Source of the DNA: Pseudomonas chlororaphis
GTDB lineage: Bacteria; Pseudomonadota; Gammaproteobacteria; Pseudomonadales; Pseudomonadaceae
Direction: 5' to 3'
Length of the DNA: 64,000 nt
NCBI RefSeq assembly: GCF_003731765.1
Contig: NZ_MOAL01000004.1
Location: 434,001-498,000 of the forward strand
Below, piece by piece: positions 8,649-19,054 of this stretch; position 1 is the first letter of the stretch, and every line of letters starts with the position of its first letter. The position numbers and the translations under genes were made by a program. The notes beneath the pieces were generated by a model. That model searched no databases, had not been told where the DNA came from, and was given only the letters and a program-made list of their open reading frames with translations.

Positions 8649-9659
8649 ATGACCGCTGGCCTGCAAGGCTCCTTGATGGTGGACGTCGCCGGTACCTGGC
8701 TGACGGCTGAAGATCGACAACTGCTGCGCCAGCCCGAAGTGGGCGGCCTGATTATTTTCGGCCGCAATATCGAGCATCCGCGCCAGGTGCGAGAGCTGTG
8801 TGCAGCGATTCGTGCAGTCCGTCCGGACCTGTTGCTGGCCGTGGACCAGGAGGGCGGGCGGGTTCAGCGTCTGCGCCAGGGTTTTGTCCGGCTGCCGGCC
8901 ATGCGTGCGCTGGCAGACAATCCCAATGCCGACTACCTGGCCGAGCAATGCGGCTGGATCATGGCCACGGAAGTCTTGGCGATGGGTCTGGACCTGAGTT
9001 TCGCTCCCGTGCTGGACCTCGACCATCAACGCAGCGCGGTGGTGGGGTCGCGGGCATTCGAGGGCAACCCTGAGCGTGCCGCCGAGCTGGCCGGAGCGTT
9101 TATCCGTGGCATGAACAGTGCCGGCATGGCTGCCACGGGCAAGCACTTTCCCGGGCACGGTTGGGCCGAAGCCGACTCCCATGTCGCCATTCCCAATGAT
9201 GAGCGCAGCCTGGACGAGATCCGCGCCAAGGACCTGGTGCCCTTCGCCCGCCTGAGCCAACAGCTGGCGGCGGTGATGCCGGCCCATGTCATCTATCCCC
9301 AGGTCGATTCCCAGCCTGCCGGCTTTTCCCGGCGCTGGCTGCAAGACATCCTGCGGGGCGAGTTGCAGTTCGACGGGGTGATCTTCAGCGACGACCTGTC
9401 CATGGCCGGTGCCCATGTAGTGGGGGATGCGGCGAACCGCGTCGAAGCCGCCTGGACGGCTGGTTGCGACATGGGCTTGGTGTGCAATGACCGTGCTGCG
9501 GCCGAGCTGGCCCTGAGTGCGGCCCAGCGTCTGAAGGTGACGCCTGCACCGCGAATCGCCCGGATGCGCGGCCAGGGAATGGGCTCGCTGGAGTACAAGC
9601 AGGACCCCCGTTGGCTGACGGCGCTGGGTGCCCTCAAAGATGCCCAACTGATTGATTAA
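8649..9659 (+). CDS. nagZ: Beta-N-acetylhexosaminidase NagZ
   Basis: This 336-residue cytoplasmic GH3 enzyme removes GlcNAc from anhydro-muropeptides during cell-wall recycling. Its products affect AmpR control of beta-lactamase in pseudomonads. GH3 motifs are clear: LAVDQEGGRVQRLR at 63-76, KHFPGHG at 165-171, the catalytic-loop histidine H178 in ADSH, and the nucleophile aspartate in FSDDLSMAG at 246-254. The length matches single-domain NagZ and there is no signal peptide. The start follows AAGGAAATT. The next gene begins 12 bp later, so the two form a unit. Confidence 0.96.
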   Translation: MTAGLQGSLMVDVAGTWLTAEDRQLLRQPEVGGLIIFGRNIEHPRQVRELCAAIRAVRPDLLLAVDQEGGRVQRLRQGFVRLPAMRALADNPNADYLAEQCGWIMATEVLAMGLDLSFAPVLDLDHQRSAVVGSRAFEGNPERAAELAGAFIRGMNSAGMAATGKHFPGHGWAEADSHVAIPNDERSLDEIRAKDLVPFARLSQQLAAVMPAHVIYPQVDSQPAGFSRRWLQDILRGELQFDGVIFSDDLSMAGAHVVGDAANRVEAAWTAGCDMGLVCNDRAAAELALSAAQRLKVTPAPRIARMRGQGMGSLEYKQDPRWLTALGALKDAQLID

Positions 9660-10415
<756 letters not shown>

Positions 10416-10422
10416 TGCCTTT

Positions 10423-10450
10423 CAGCCAGGGGCGCCTCTTCCCCTGGCTG
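10423..10450. terminator. Hairpin between convergent genes
   Basis: CAGCCAGGGG (10423-10432) pairs perfectly over 10 bp with CCCCTGGCTG (10441-10450). It separates the phosphorylase gene from the convergent SNF2 gene. There is no good T run on either side, so intrinsic termination is possible but weakly supported. Confidence 0.5.
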
Positions 10451-10461
10451 CCGGTGCGGGT

Positions 10462-13152
10462 TCAGCGTGTGGACTTCTTGTCCGGCAAGGGCGCGAACAG
10501 CGCTTCGATATCGTCATTCTGCAGTTGCCAGTCCCCGGCCTTGCGCCCATCCAGCACGCCGGCCGCCAGGTCGGACTTCTCCTGTTGCAGGTGCTGGATT
10601 TTCTCCTCCACCGTGCCGCGTGCAATCAGCTTGTAGACGAACACCGGTTTTTCCTGGCCGATGCGATAGGCGCGGTCGGTGGCCTGGTTTTCCGTGGCCG
10701 GGTTCCACCACGGGTCGTAATGAATCACCGTGTCGGCTTCCGTCAGGTTTAGGCCCACGCCGCCGGCTTTCAGGCTGATCAGGAAGATCTGCCGCTTGCC
10801 GCTCTGGAAGTCCCGGACCGGCGTGCGTCGATCACGGGTCTGGCCGGTCAGCAGGGCGTAGTCGATGTGGCGACGTTTCAGCTCGTCTTCGATCAGGCTC
10901 AGCATCGAGGTGAATTGGGAAAACAGGAGGATTTTCCGGCCTTCCGCAAACAGTTCTTCGAGCATTTCCATCAGGCTGTCGAGCTTGCCCGACGAACTGC
11001 CGCGAGGCGGCGGCGTGTCGCTGACCAGGCGCAGGTCGCAGCACACCTGGCGCAGCTTGAGCAGGGCTTCGAGGATGATGATCTGACTGCGGGCCACGCC
11101 TTTGCGGGTGATTTCGTCGCGGACTTTCTTGTCCATGGCCAGACGCATGGTTTCGTACACATCGCGCTGCGCCTCGTTGAGTTCGACCCAGTGGATAATC
11201 TCGGTCTTGGGCGGCAACTCGGTGGCCACCTGCTCCTTGGTGCGGCGCAGCAGGAAGGGTTTGATCCGGCCATTGAGGTGCTGCAGGCGCACTTCGCTGG
11301 CGTGCTTCTCGATCGGCACCCGGTAGTCACGGTTGAAGCTTTTCACATCGCCGAGCCAACCCGGGAGCAGGAAGTGAAACAGCGACCACAGCTCACCCAG
11401 GTGATTTTCCAGGGGCGTGCCGGACAAGCACAGGCGTTGCCGGGCGTTGAGTTCGCGAGCCGCTTGAGCGGCCTTGCTCGACGGGTTCTTGATGTACTGC
11501 GCTTCGTCCAGGATCAGCACATGCAGCGGCTGGGCGGCCAGCAGTTCGACGTCCTTGGGCAGCAGGGCGTAGGTGGTCAGCAGCAGGTCGTAGTCGGCCA
11601 ACTGGGGCAAATGTTTTTTGCGCCCGGCGCCGTACAGCGCCAGGACCTTGAGCTGCGGGGTGAAGTGCGCCGCTTCGTCCAGCCAGTTGGGAATCAGGCT
11701 GGTGGGCATCACCACCATGCAGGGGCGATCCAGGCGCCCGGCGTTTTTTTCGCTGAGGATATGGGCCAGGGTCTGCAGGGTTTTGCCCAGGCCCATGTCG
11801 TCGGCGAGGATGCCGCCCACTTCCAGTTGGCGCAGCGACTGCATCCAGCTCAGGCCTTCCAGTTGGTAAGGCCGCAAGGTGGCGTTCAAGCCTTGTGGCG
11901 CGGGTGCCGAGTAGTCGCGGATGTCCCGCAGGCGCTGGGCGAAGGTGCGGATATGCTCGCCGCCTTCCCACAGCAGGGGCAGCGCTTCCAGCGGGTTGAG
12001 GCGGGTGGCGTCGGCGCTGCTCAGGCGCAGGGTGGTTTCCCCGGGTTCTTGCAGATAGAACTCGCCGAGGGTGGCCAGTACCGGCTTCAGTCGGCCATAG
12101 GGCAGGGCCACTTGCAGTGGGCCGTGGGGTGAATTGGGACGATTGGGAATGTTCACCAGGATCAGTTCGTCGTCACGCCGCTTGGCCAGGCGCTCCGGGT
12201 TGAGCAGCTCAGTGTGGGAGCGCATCAGGTTGAGCAGGATCGGCAGCAGGCTCAGACGCTCGCCATTGACGATGATCCCCAGTTCCAGGTCGAACCAGTC
12301 CCGCTCCGGCGCGGCGTCGACGGTGGCGTACCAGTCGTCCACGGTGGTCAGGTCGAAACCGAAATCGTCGTCGATCTGCAGCTCCCAGCCTCGGGTGCGC
12401 AGGGTCGGCAGTTCATTCAGGGTAAAGGTCAGCCAGGCGCTGTCATTGACCATTTCAAAGAGTTCGCCGGCACTTTCCGGCAGCGCCTTGCTTTGCCGGG
12501 TGGCGATCTTGAAGCCTAGGGCGCGCAGCTGTTCGCGGTAACCCTGTTCCACTTCCGGCTGGCGCCTGATGCGCAGGGTCTGGTGTTCCTGGCGCACGAT
12601 GATGTCGCTGTTTTTCTGCCCGCTGGCGTACTCGTCCAGGTAGTTGAAGGACAGCGCGGCACGGTGCTGGATATAGCGTTGCATCTTGCCGTTGCGCGGC
12701 TCGAAGGCGCTGAATTCAATGCTTGCCAGCCACAGTCGCGGGCGCGGCTGCACCGTGTCGACGATCTGCTGGGGCAGGCTCGGCGGGGTGCGGTTCTCCA
12801 GGACAGCCTGAAGTTTTTCCAGCAGTTCAGCGTCTTTGGCGGCGGCCGGGTAGGCCAGGGTTTCCTGGACTTGCAGCAGCACCGCGGCCACGTGTTTGCA
12901 GTTGCTGCGCACCGGGCAGGTGCATTGAGTGTCGAGCAGCAACAAGGCGCCTTTGGAGGACTCCCGCAGGCTGATGGTCTGGCGGTAGACGTTGCCTCCC
13001 GAGCCCTCGCAACTGGCGGTGATGGTGCTGTCGCCCACCTGGACGATCCGCACGCGGTTCTCCAGGGCGTAGCGCCGGCCACGCTCCAGTGCTTGTTCTT
13101 TGAAGCGGTTGACCCAGGAAGGCGCCAGGGGTTTGGTCAGGGGCGGGGTCAT
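10462..13152 (-). CDS. SWIM zinc-finger SNF2-family helicase
   Basis: This 896-residue protein starts with a SWIM-type zinc finger (C77, C79, C85, H87 in CTCPVRSNCKH) and ends with a complete SNF2 ATPase. Helicase motifs in order are DDMGLGKTLQ (Walker A), LILDEAQYIKN (Walker B), LSGTPLENHLGELWSLFHFL (motif III), and the second RecA fold with LKAGGVGLNLTEAD and QATDRAYRIGQ (motif VI). Bacterial members are ATP-dependent DNA translocases whose biological role is mostly unknown. The gene is transcribed toward the phosphorylase and shares its direction with csiV and mfd, 11 bp downstream of csiV. It may therefore be the last gene of an mfd-csiV-SNF2 unit. Confidence 0.93.
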   Translation of the reverse strand: MTPPLTKPLAPSWVNRFKEQALERGRRYALENRVRIVQVGDSTITASCEGSGGNVYRQTISLRESSKGALLLLDTQCTCPVRSNCKHVAAVLLQVQETLAYPAAAKDAELLEKLQAVLENRTPPSLPQQIVDTVQPRPRLWLASIEFSAFEPRNGKMQRYIQHRAALSFNYLDEYASGQKNSDIIVRQEHQTLRIRRQPEVEQGYREQLRALGFKIATRQSKALPESAGELFEMVNDSAWLTFTLNELPTLRTRGWELQIDDDFGFDLTTVDDWYATVDAAPERDWFDLELGIIVNGERLSLLPILLNLMRSHTELLNPERLAKRRDDELILVNIPNRPNSPHGPLQVALPYGRLKPVLATLGEFYLQEPGETTLRLSSADATRLNPLEALPLLWEGGEHIRTFAQRLRDIRDYSAPAPQGLNATLRPYQLEGLSWMQSLRQLEVGGILADDMGLGKTLQTLAHILSEKNAGRLDRPCMVVMPTSLIPNWLDEAAHFTPQLKVLALYGAGRKKHLPQLADYDLLLTTYALLPKDVELLAAQPLHVLILDEAQYIKNPSSKAAQAARELNARQRLCLSGTPLENHLGELWSLFHFLLPGWLGDVKSFNRDYRVPIEKHASEVRLQHLNGRIKPFLLRRTKEQVATELPPKTEIIHWVELNEAQRDVYETMRLAMDKKVRDEITRKGVARSQIIILEALLKLRQVCCDLRLVSDTPPPRGSSSGKLDSLMEMLEELFAEGRKILLFSQFTSMLSLIEDELKRRHIDYALLTGQTRDRRTPVRDFQSGKRQIFLISLKAGGVGLNLTEADTVIHYDPWWNPATENQATDRAYRIGQEKPVFVYKLIARGTVEEKIQHLQQEKSDLAAGVLDGRKAGDWQLQNDDIEALFAPLPDKKSTR

Positions 13153-13163
13153 AAGGACTTCAA

Positions 13164-13730
13164 TCAGTCCGGTATTTCAACGGGCGCCTGGCTCGGGGCG
13201 GGCCTGGACAGCGAGGTGATTTTGATCAGCAGCGCCAAGTGGCCGTTGTCCAGGTAATTGAGTTGGCCGTTCTTGGTGTGGCTTTCCTGCTTCAGGCGCT
13301 CGCTGGCGGTAATCAGGCCGTTGGCGTCGATCTGGTTGACCCAGAAGTCGGCGGCTACATCGGTAAAGCGCCCGAGTTTCAGGCCCAGGGTGCCTTCGAT
13401 GGGGTACTGGCCGAATTGCTCCTGGCCGTCGCTGAGGGCCACTTTGACCGGGGTTTCCCCCAGGCTCTGCTGCCAGGCCTTGTGCATCAGTACGCTGTAG
13501 TCCCCGCTGGCGCCGAGCTTGTCGGCAATGCCGCCCAGGGCCGGGCTGCGCTGGCTCTCGGCAGGCAGGCGCTGAGCGTCGGCCGCCCAGTCCTCGGGCG
13601 CGGCGCGGCTGAGGATGGCGGGCACGGCGTTCTGCCGCACGAGGATCATTTCCACCTGGTACAGGTCGTCGGCAACGGCCAGGGGCGCGATCAGGGTCAG
13701 CAGCAGGGGCAGCGAGCGAAACAGGCGCAT
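13164..13730 (-). CDS. CsiV-like secreted protein
   Basis: This 188-residue protein has a cleavable signal peptide, MRLFRSLPLLLTLIAPLAVA, and a C-terminal domain with LYQVEMILVRQN and NYLDNGHLALLIKI as CsiV-type conserved parts. In Vibrio cholerae CsiV is an inner-membrane or periplasmic partner of the BarA/VarS sensor. In Pseudomonas the orthologue lies beside mfd (PA3003), but its role there is not established. The frame extends to 13769, but the ATG at 13730 has GAAGGA 7 bases upstream and starts the signal peptide. The mfd stop is only 10 bp upstream. Confidence 0.82.
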   Translation of the reverse strand: MRLFRSLPLLLTLIAPLAVADDLYQVEMILVRQNAVPAILSRAAPEDWAADAQRLPAESQRSPALGGIADKLGASGDYSVLMHKAWQQSLGETPVKVALSDGQEQFGQYPIEGTLGLKLGRFTDVAADFWVNQIDANGLITASERLKQESHTKNGQLNYLDNGHLALLIKITSLSRPAPSQAPVEIPD

Positions 13731-13740
13731 TGGGCGTCCT

Positions 13741-16700
13741 TCAAGCAGATTTCGGGGTGAGGCGCTCAAACAGCGCCTCCAATGTATTAAAGCGTTCTTC
13801 CGGACGCTCCATGGGCACCATGAATTTGAACTGGGTTGCGCCTTCGAACTTGTAGCGCTTGGGCTGGCCCTGGATCAGTTTGATCAGCGCCAATGGGTCC
13901 ACCGGGGTGTCGGCGGCGAACTCAATGCGTCCGCCCTGGGGGCCGCCATCGACTTTCTTGATGCCCAATTGCTCGGCCTGCAGTTTCAGCAGGGTCAGGC
14001 GCACCAGGTTCTTGGTCGGCTCTGGCAGCAAGCCAAAGCGATCGATCATCTCCACTTGCAGGTCCTTCAGGCCATCCTCGTCGGTGGCCGAAGCGATGCG
14101 TTTGTAGAGAATCAGCCGCGCGTGCACGTCCGGCAGGTAGTCCTCTGGAATCAGTGCCGGCAGGCGCAGGTTGATTTCCGGACCGCCGCCCAGAGGTTGG
14201 TCGAGGTTCGGCTGTTCGCCCTTGCGGATGGCTTTCACCGCGCGCTCTAGCATCTCCATATAAAGGGTGAAACCCACGGCCTGGATCTGCCCGCTCTGGC
14301 CGTCGCCCAGCAGTTCGCCAGCGCCACGGATTTCCAGGTCGTTGGTGGCCAGAACAAAGCCGGCCCCCAGGTCCTGGGTGTTGGCGATGGCTTCCAGACG
14401 CTTTTCGGCGTCCGGGGTGATTTGCTGGCGCGGTGGTGTCAGCAGGTAGGCGTACGCCTGGTGGTGACTGCGGCCGACCCGGCCGCGCAACTGGTGCAGC
14501 TGGGCCAGGCCGAACTTGTCGGCGCGCTCGATGATGATGGTGTTGGCGCTCGGCACGTCGATGCCGGTCTCGATGATGGTCGAGGCGATCAGCACATTGA
14601 AGCGCTTGTGGTAGAAGTCACTCATCACCTGTTCGAGTTCGCGTTCGCGCATCTGCCCATGGCCGATGCCGATCCGTGCTTCCGGCACCAGTTCGGCCAG
14701 GTCCGCGGCGCATTTCTCGATGGTCTTCACGTCGTTGTGCAGGTAATAAACCTGGCCGCCACGCAGCAGCTCACGCAGCAGGGCCTCTTTGACCGTGCTC
14801 TTGTTCTGCTCCATGACAAAGGTGCGCACCGACAGGCGTCGCGCCGGCGGCGTGGCAATGATCGACAGGTCGCGCATGCCCGATACCGCCATGTTCAGCG
14901 TGCGCGGGATCGGCGTGGCGGTGAGGGTGAGGATGTCCACCTCGCTGCGCAATGCCTTGAGCTGTTCTTTCTGGCGTACGCCAAAACGGTGCTCTTCGTC
15001 GATGATCACCAGGCCGAGGTTTTTGATCTTGACGTCATCCTGCAGCAGCTTGTGGGTGCCGATGACGATGTCGATCTTGCCTTCTGCCAGGTCCGCCACC
15101 GCAGCATTCACTTCCTTGGCCGATTTGAAGCGGCTCATCACTTCCACGGTCACCGGCCAGTCGGCGAAGCGGTCGCGGAAGCTGTTGTAGTGCTGCTGGG
15201 CGAGCAGGGTGGTGGGCACCAGGATCGCCACTTGGCGGCCGCCGTGCACGGCAATGAACGCCGCGCGCATGGCCACTTCGGTTTTGCCGAAGCCCACGTC
15301 GCCGCACACCAGGCGGTCCATGGGCTTGGGCGCGAGCATGTCGGCGCGCACCGCTTCGATGGTGGTCTGCTGGTCCGGGGTTTCTTCAAACGGGAAGCCG
15401 GCGCTGAAAGTGGCGTAGTCGGCTTTCGGGTCGGCAAAGGCATAGCCTTCGCGGGCCGCCCGGCGGGCGTAGATGTCCAGCAGTTCGGCGGCCACGTCGC
15501 GCACCTGTTCGGCGGCTTTGCGCTTGGCTTTCTGCCAGGTTTCCGAGCCCAGGCGGTGCAGCGGGGCCAGGGCGTCGTCGCTGCCGGTGTAGCGGGCGAT
15601 CAAGTGCAGGTTGGCCACCGGCACATAAAGCTTGGCGCCCTCGGCGTATGCCAGGGTGAGGAATTCCGCGGCCTGGTTATCGATTTCAAGGGTCGCCAGG
15701 CCCAGGTAGCGGCCGACACCGTGGTCGATGTGCACCACCGGCGCGCCTTCGCGCAGCTCGGTGAGGTTCTTGATCACTGCATCATTGTTGGCGTCGGCGC
15801 GTTTTTCCCGGCGCCGGCGCTGCATGACCCGTTGGCCGAACAGCGGGCTTTCGGCCACCAGGGCCAGGGCCGGATCTTCCAGCAGCAGGCCTTCGTCCAG
15901 GGGCGCGATGGTGATGGCCAGGCGCTCTTTGCCGGTGACGAAATCCGGCCAGCTATCGACCGTCTTGGGCCGCAGCTTCAAACGCTCCAGCAACTCCAGC
16001 AGCACTTCCCGGCGGCCGGCGGATTCGGCGGTAAACAGCACGCGCCCGGGGAATGCGTCGAGGAAGTTCGCCAGCGCCGCCAACGGCTGGTTGGCCTTGG
16101 CTTCGATGGCCAGGTTCGGCAGCTCTTGGGCCGGGAAGCGTTCGCGGCCGACGCCGGTTTCCAGGTCTTGCTGGCTGGCCACCACCCGTGGCCAGTTCTT
16201 CAGCCGGGCGAAGCAGTCCTCCACCGGCAGGAACAATTCCGCCGGTGGCAATAGAGGCCGGGAAGGATCGATGCGCCGCTCTTCATAGCGGTTGCGCACA
16301 TCGTTCCAGAAGTTTTCCGCCGCCTGCTCGATACCCGGCAGGGAGAACACCTGAGTGTCCTGGGGCAGGTAGTCGAACAGGGTCGAGGTGTCTTCGAAGA
16401 ACAGCGGCAAGTAGTACTCGATGCCGGCCGGCGTGATTCCGCTGCTCAGGTCCTGGAAGATCGGGCAGCGGCGGAAGTCCACATCGAAGCGTTCGCGGAA
16501 ACGCGCCTTGAAGCGGGTGACCGCCTCTTTCTGCAGCGGAAATTCCTTGGCCGGCAACAGGCGGATCGACTCGACCTTGTCGATGGAACGCTGGTTTTCC
16601 GGATCGAAGGTGCGCAGGGTCTCGATTTCATCGTCGAACAGGTCGATGCGATAGGGCAGTTTGCTGCCCATCGGGAACAGGTCGATCAGGGCGCCACGCA

Positions 16701-17190
16701 CGGCGAACTCGCCATGCTCGTAGACCGTGTCCACGCAGCGGTAGCCGCTGGCTTCGAGGCGAGTGCGCATCTGCTCCACATCGAGCTTCTGCCCCACATC
16801 CAGCACCAGGCTGCTGCCCAGCAGGAACTGGGTCGGCGCCAGGCGGTGCAGGGCCGTGGTAATTGGCACCACCAGCACGCCGTGCTCCAGCTCCGGCAGC
16901 CTATAAAGGCTGGCGATGCGTTGGGAAATGATGTCCTGGTGCGGCGAGAACAGGTCGTAGGGCAGGGTTTCCCAGTCGGGAAAGTGCAGCACCGGCAAAT
17001 CCGGGGCGAAGAAACCCAGCTCCTGCTCCAGCCGCTCGGCGCTTTGGCTGTCGGCGGTCAATAGCAGGGTGAAACGCTTGGCGGCGCTGGCCGCTTCGGC
17101 GATGGCCAGGCTCAGCGCGGCACCGGGCAGGTTGCCCCAATGCTGCTTGCCGGAGGCGGTGGGGAGTAGCGGTAGACGCAGGACGGGCAC
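13741..17190 (-). CDS. mfd: Transcription-repair coupling factor Mfd
   Basis: This 1149-residue protein has standard Mfd length. It removes RNA polymerase stalled at lesions and recruits UvrA. The N-terminal UvrB-like part includes the HFPDWETLPYDLFSPHQDI segment. The RNA-polymerase-interacting domain contains VVHIDHGVGRYLGLATLEI, and the motor has VCGDVGFGKTEVAMR (Walker A), IIDEEHRFGV (Walker B) and LTATPIPRTLNMAVSGMRDL. The C-terminal TRCF domain follows. The start is a GTG at 17188-17190, giving MPVLRLPLL, as in other Pseudomonas. It is divergent from gap and heads a unit with csiV and perhaps the SNF2 gene. Confidence 0.97.
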   Translation of the reverse strand: MPVLRLPLLPTASGKQHWGNLPGAALSLAIAEAASAAKRFTLLLTADSQSAERLEQELGFFAPDLPVLHFPDWETLPYDLFSPHQDIISQRIASLYRLPELEHGVLVVPITTALHRLAPTQFLLGSSLVLDVGQKLDVEQMRTRLEASGYRCVDTVYEHGEFAVRGALIDLFPMGSKLPYRIDLFDDEIETLRTFDPENQRSIDKVESIRLLPAKEFPLQKEAVTRFKARFRERFDVDFRRCPIFQDLSSGITPAGIEYYLPLFFEDTSTLFDYLPQDTQVFSLPGIEQAAENFWNDVRNRYEERRIDPSRPLLPPAELFLPVEDCFARLKNWPRVVASQQDLETGVGRERFPAQELPNLAIEAKANQPLAALANFLDAFPGRVLFTAESAGRREVLLELLERLKLRPKTVDSWPDFVTGKERLAITIAPLDEGLLLEDPALALVAESPLFGQRVMQRRRREKRADANNDAVIKNLTELREGAPVVHIDHGVGRYLGLATLEIDNQAAEFLTLAYAEGAKLYVPVANLHLIARYTGSDDALAPLHRLGSETWQKAKRKAAEQVRDVAAELLDIYARRAAREGYAFADPKADYATFSAGFPFEETPDQQTTIEAVRADMLAPKPMDRLVCGDVGFGKTEVAMRAAFIAVHGGRQVAILVPTTLLAQQHYNSFRDRFADWPVTVEVMSRFKSAKEVNAAVADLAEGKIDIVIGTHKLLQDDVKIKNLGLVIIDEEHRFGVRQKEQLKALRSEVDILTLTATPIPRTLNMAVSGMRDLSIIATPPARRLSVRTFVMEQNKSTVKEALLRELLRGGQVYYLHNDVKTIEKCAADLAELVPEARIGIGHGQMRERELEQVMSDFYHKRFNVLIASTIIETGIDVPSANTIIIERADKFGLAQLHQLRGRVGRSHHQAYAYLLTPPRQQITPDAEKRLEAIANTQDLGAGFVLATNDLEIRGAGELLGDGQSGQIQAVGFTLYMEMLERAVKAIRKGEQPNLDQPLGGGPEINLRLPALIPEDYLPDVHARLILYKRIASATDEDGLKDLQVEMIDRFGLLPEPTKNLVRLTLLKLQAEQLGIKKVDGGPQGGRIEFAADTPVDPLALIKLIQGQPKRYKFEGATQFKFMVPMERPEERFNTLEALFERLTPKSA

Positions 17191-17557
17191 GGAAGGTTGA
17201 GCTCCAAGCGTTGCGACAAAGTCGGCAATTGTAGCGGGGGCGGGTGCCGGCTGTCAGTGGCTGATGCGTCTATTACGCCGGTTGGGGCAAATGTAGTGGC
17301 AATGACAAAAAAAGCACCAGTTCGGAGCTAAATGTAGTGCCGAATCGGGGCTGGGTTACGGAGGGTTACAGACAAGGCGCTGAGCCGTTCAAAAAATTGA
17401 CGCTCCTGGAGGCCCCGGTTTTACTGGCTTTTAGCGCGGTGTTATTTTTTTGCAAGGGTTTTTGTTACTGATCCAACGACAGGCGCGCATTGCTACGGGA
17501 GGGACACGGCGGCATAATGTAGCCCCTTTTTTCTGCCCCTACATGTGGAAGGTTCCC
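17191..17557. other. Divergent mfd/gap intergenic region with a direct repeat
   Basis: This 367-bp gap must hold promoters for both mfd and gap. It contains a 10-bp direct repeat, AAATGTAGTG, at 17289-17298 and 17330-17339, offset by 41 bp (about four helical turns). No TTGT-N7-ACAA HexR-like site was found. No gene was recognised here. Confidence 0.55.
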
Positions 17558-19006
17558 GTGACTCAGAAGCCCGACCAGTGTCTTGGTGAATGGATCGACC
17601 GTGAAGCACTCGCAGAAGCGATGATTCCGCTTATCGGTCAGCTGTACCGCAATAACAATGTGGTCAGCTCGATCTATGGCCGCAGCCTGATCAACCAGTC
17701 TGTCATCGCGATTCTCAAAGCTCACCGCTTTGCTCGCCACCGTTCCGCCGACGACAGCGAACTCTCCGTCCACGAAACATTCCCACTGCTCAAAGCCATG
17801 AGCGAGCTCAAGCTCGGCGCGGCTTCGGTAGATTTGGGCAAGTTGGCGTTCAAATTCCGCAACGAAGGCAACGGCCGCACCGCCGAGCAGTTCGTCCGCG
17901 AAGAAATGGCTGACGTGGTTGGCCAGCAAAACGCTTCCGCACGCAAAGGCACCGACGTTGTGCTCTACGGCTTCGGTCGTATCGGCCGTCTGCTGGCGCG
18001 CATCCTGATCGAAAAAACCGGTGGCGGCGACGGCCTGCGTCTGCGTGCCATCGTGGTGCGCAAAGGCGCCGACAACGACCTGACCAAGCGCGCCAGCCTG
18101 CTGCGTCGCGACTCGGTGCACGGTTCGTTCAACGGCACCATCACCATCGATGAAGAAAACAACACCATCACCGCCAACGGCAACCTGATCCAGGTGATCT
18201 ACGCGAAGAACCCGACCGAGGTGGATTACACCCAATACGGGATCAAGAACGCGTTGCTGGTGGACAACACCGGTGTATGGCGTGACGCCGACGGCCTGGG
18301 CCAGCACTTGGCCTGCCCGGGTATCGATCGCGTGGTGCTGACCGCGCCCGGCAAAGGCAAGCTGAAGAACATCGTTCACGGCATTAACCACGCCGAAATC
18401 ACCGCTGACGATAAGATCGTTTCCGCGGCGTCCTGCACCACCAACGCCATCGTGCCGGTGCTCAAGGCCGTCAACGACAAGTTCGGCATCATCAACGGCC
18501 ACGTTGAAACCGTTCACTCGTACACCAACGACCAGAACCTGATCGACAACTTCCACAAAGGCGATCGCCGTGGTCGTTCCGCTGCGCTGAATATGGTAAT
18601 CACCGAGACCGGTGCTGCCACCGCTGCTGCCAAGGCCCTGCCTGAGCTGGCCGGCAAGCTGACCGGTAACGCGATCCGTGTTCCGACGCCGAACGTGTCG
18701 ATGGCCATTCTCAACCTGAACCTTGAGAAAGCCGCCACCCGTGAAGAGATGAACGAGTACCTGCGCTACATGGCGCTGCACTCCGATCTGCATAAGCAAA
18801 TCGACTTCGTCAACTCGCAGGAAGTGGTGTCCACCGACTTCGTTGGCTCGCGCCACGCCGGTGTAGTGGACGCTGAAGCGACCATCTCCCAAGACAACCG
18901 CGTTGTGCTGTACGTCTGGTACGACAACGAGTTCGGTTACAGCTGCCAGGTGATTCGCGTGATGGAAGACATGGCCGGTGTAAACCCGCCAGCGTTCCCG
19001 CGCTAA
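17558..19006 (+). CDS. Glyceraldehyde-3-phosphate dehydrogenase, long form
   Basis: This 482-residue protein carries a full GapDH domain after an N-terminal extension of about 130 residues. The NAD-binding VVLYGFGRIGRLLARILIE starts the Rossmann fold, and the catalytic cysteine is C293 in SAASCTTNAIVP. A glycine/serine/threonine-rich set and VWYDNEFGYSCQVIRV close the domain. Pseudomonas carries this long type in addition to a normal GapA, at the same position beside mfd. Its physiological direction, glycolytic or gluconeogenic, is not shown by the sequence. I chose the GTG at 17558, with GGAAGG 5 bp upstream, over ATG 17543, which overlaps that site. A strong terminator follows. Confidence 0.92.
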   Translation: MTQKPDQCLGEWIDREALAEAMIPLIGQLYRNNNVVSSIYGRSLINQSVIAILKAHRFARHRSADDSELSVHETFPLLKAMSELKLGAASVDLGKLAFKFRNEGNGRTAEQFVREEMADVVGQQNASARKGTDVVLYGFGRIGRLLARILIEKTGGGDGLRLRAIVVRKGADNDLTKRASLLRRDSVHGSFNGTITIDEENNTITANGNLIQVIYAKNPTEVDYTQYGIKNALLVDNTGVWRDADGLGQHLACPGIDRVVLTAPGKGKLKNIVHGINHAEITADDKIVSAASCTTNAIVPVLKAVNDKFGIINGHVETVHSYTNDQNLIDNFHKGDRRGRSAALNMVITETGAATAAAKALPELAGKLTGNAIRVPTPNVSMAILNLNLEKAATREEMNEYLRYMALHSDLHKQIDFVNSQEVVSTDFVGSRHAGVVDAEATISQDNRVVLYVWYDNEFGYSCQVIRVMEDMAGVNPPAFPR

Positions 19007-19022
19007 GCCTTAGCCGCTTATG

Positions 19023-19054
19023 AAAACGCCCCGACTTGTCGGGGCGTTTTTTTT
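19023..19054 (+). terminator. Intrinsic terminator of gap
   Basis: AACGCCCCGAC (19025-19035) and GTCGGGGCGTT (19038-19048) form a GC-rich stem, followed by a run of Ts to 19054. Confidence 0.93.

Noticed and set aside
10867..12132. 421-codon frame opposite the SNF2 gene
   Set aside because: Antisense to conserved helicase motifs; no ribosome site or domain.
14422..16254. 610-codon frame opposite mfd
   Set aside because: Same reason: antisense to the well-supported mfd gene, low-complexity composition and no start site.
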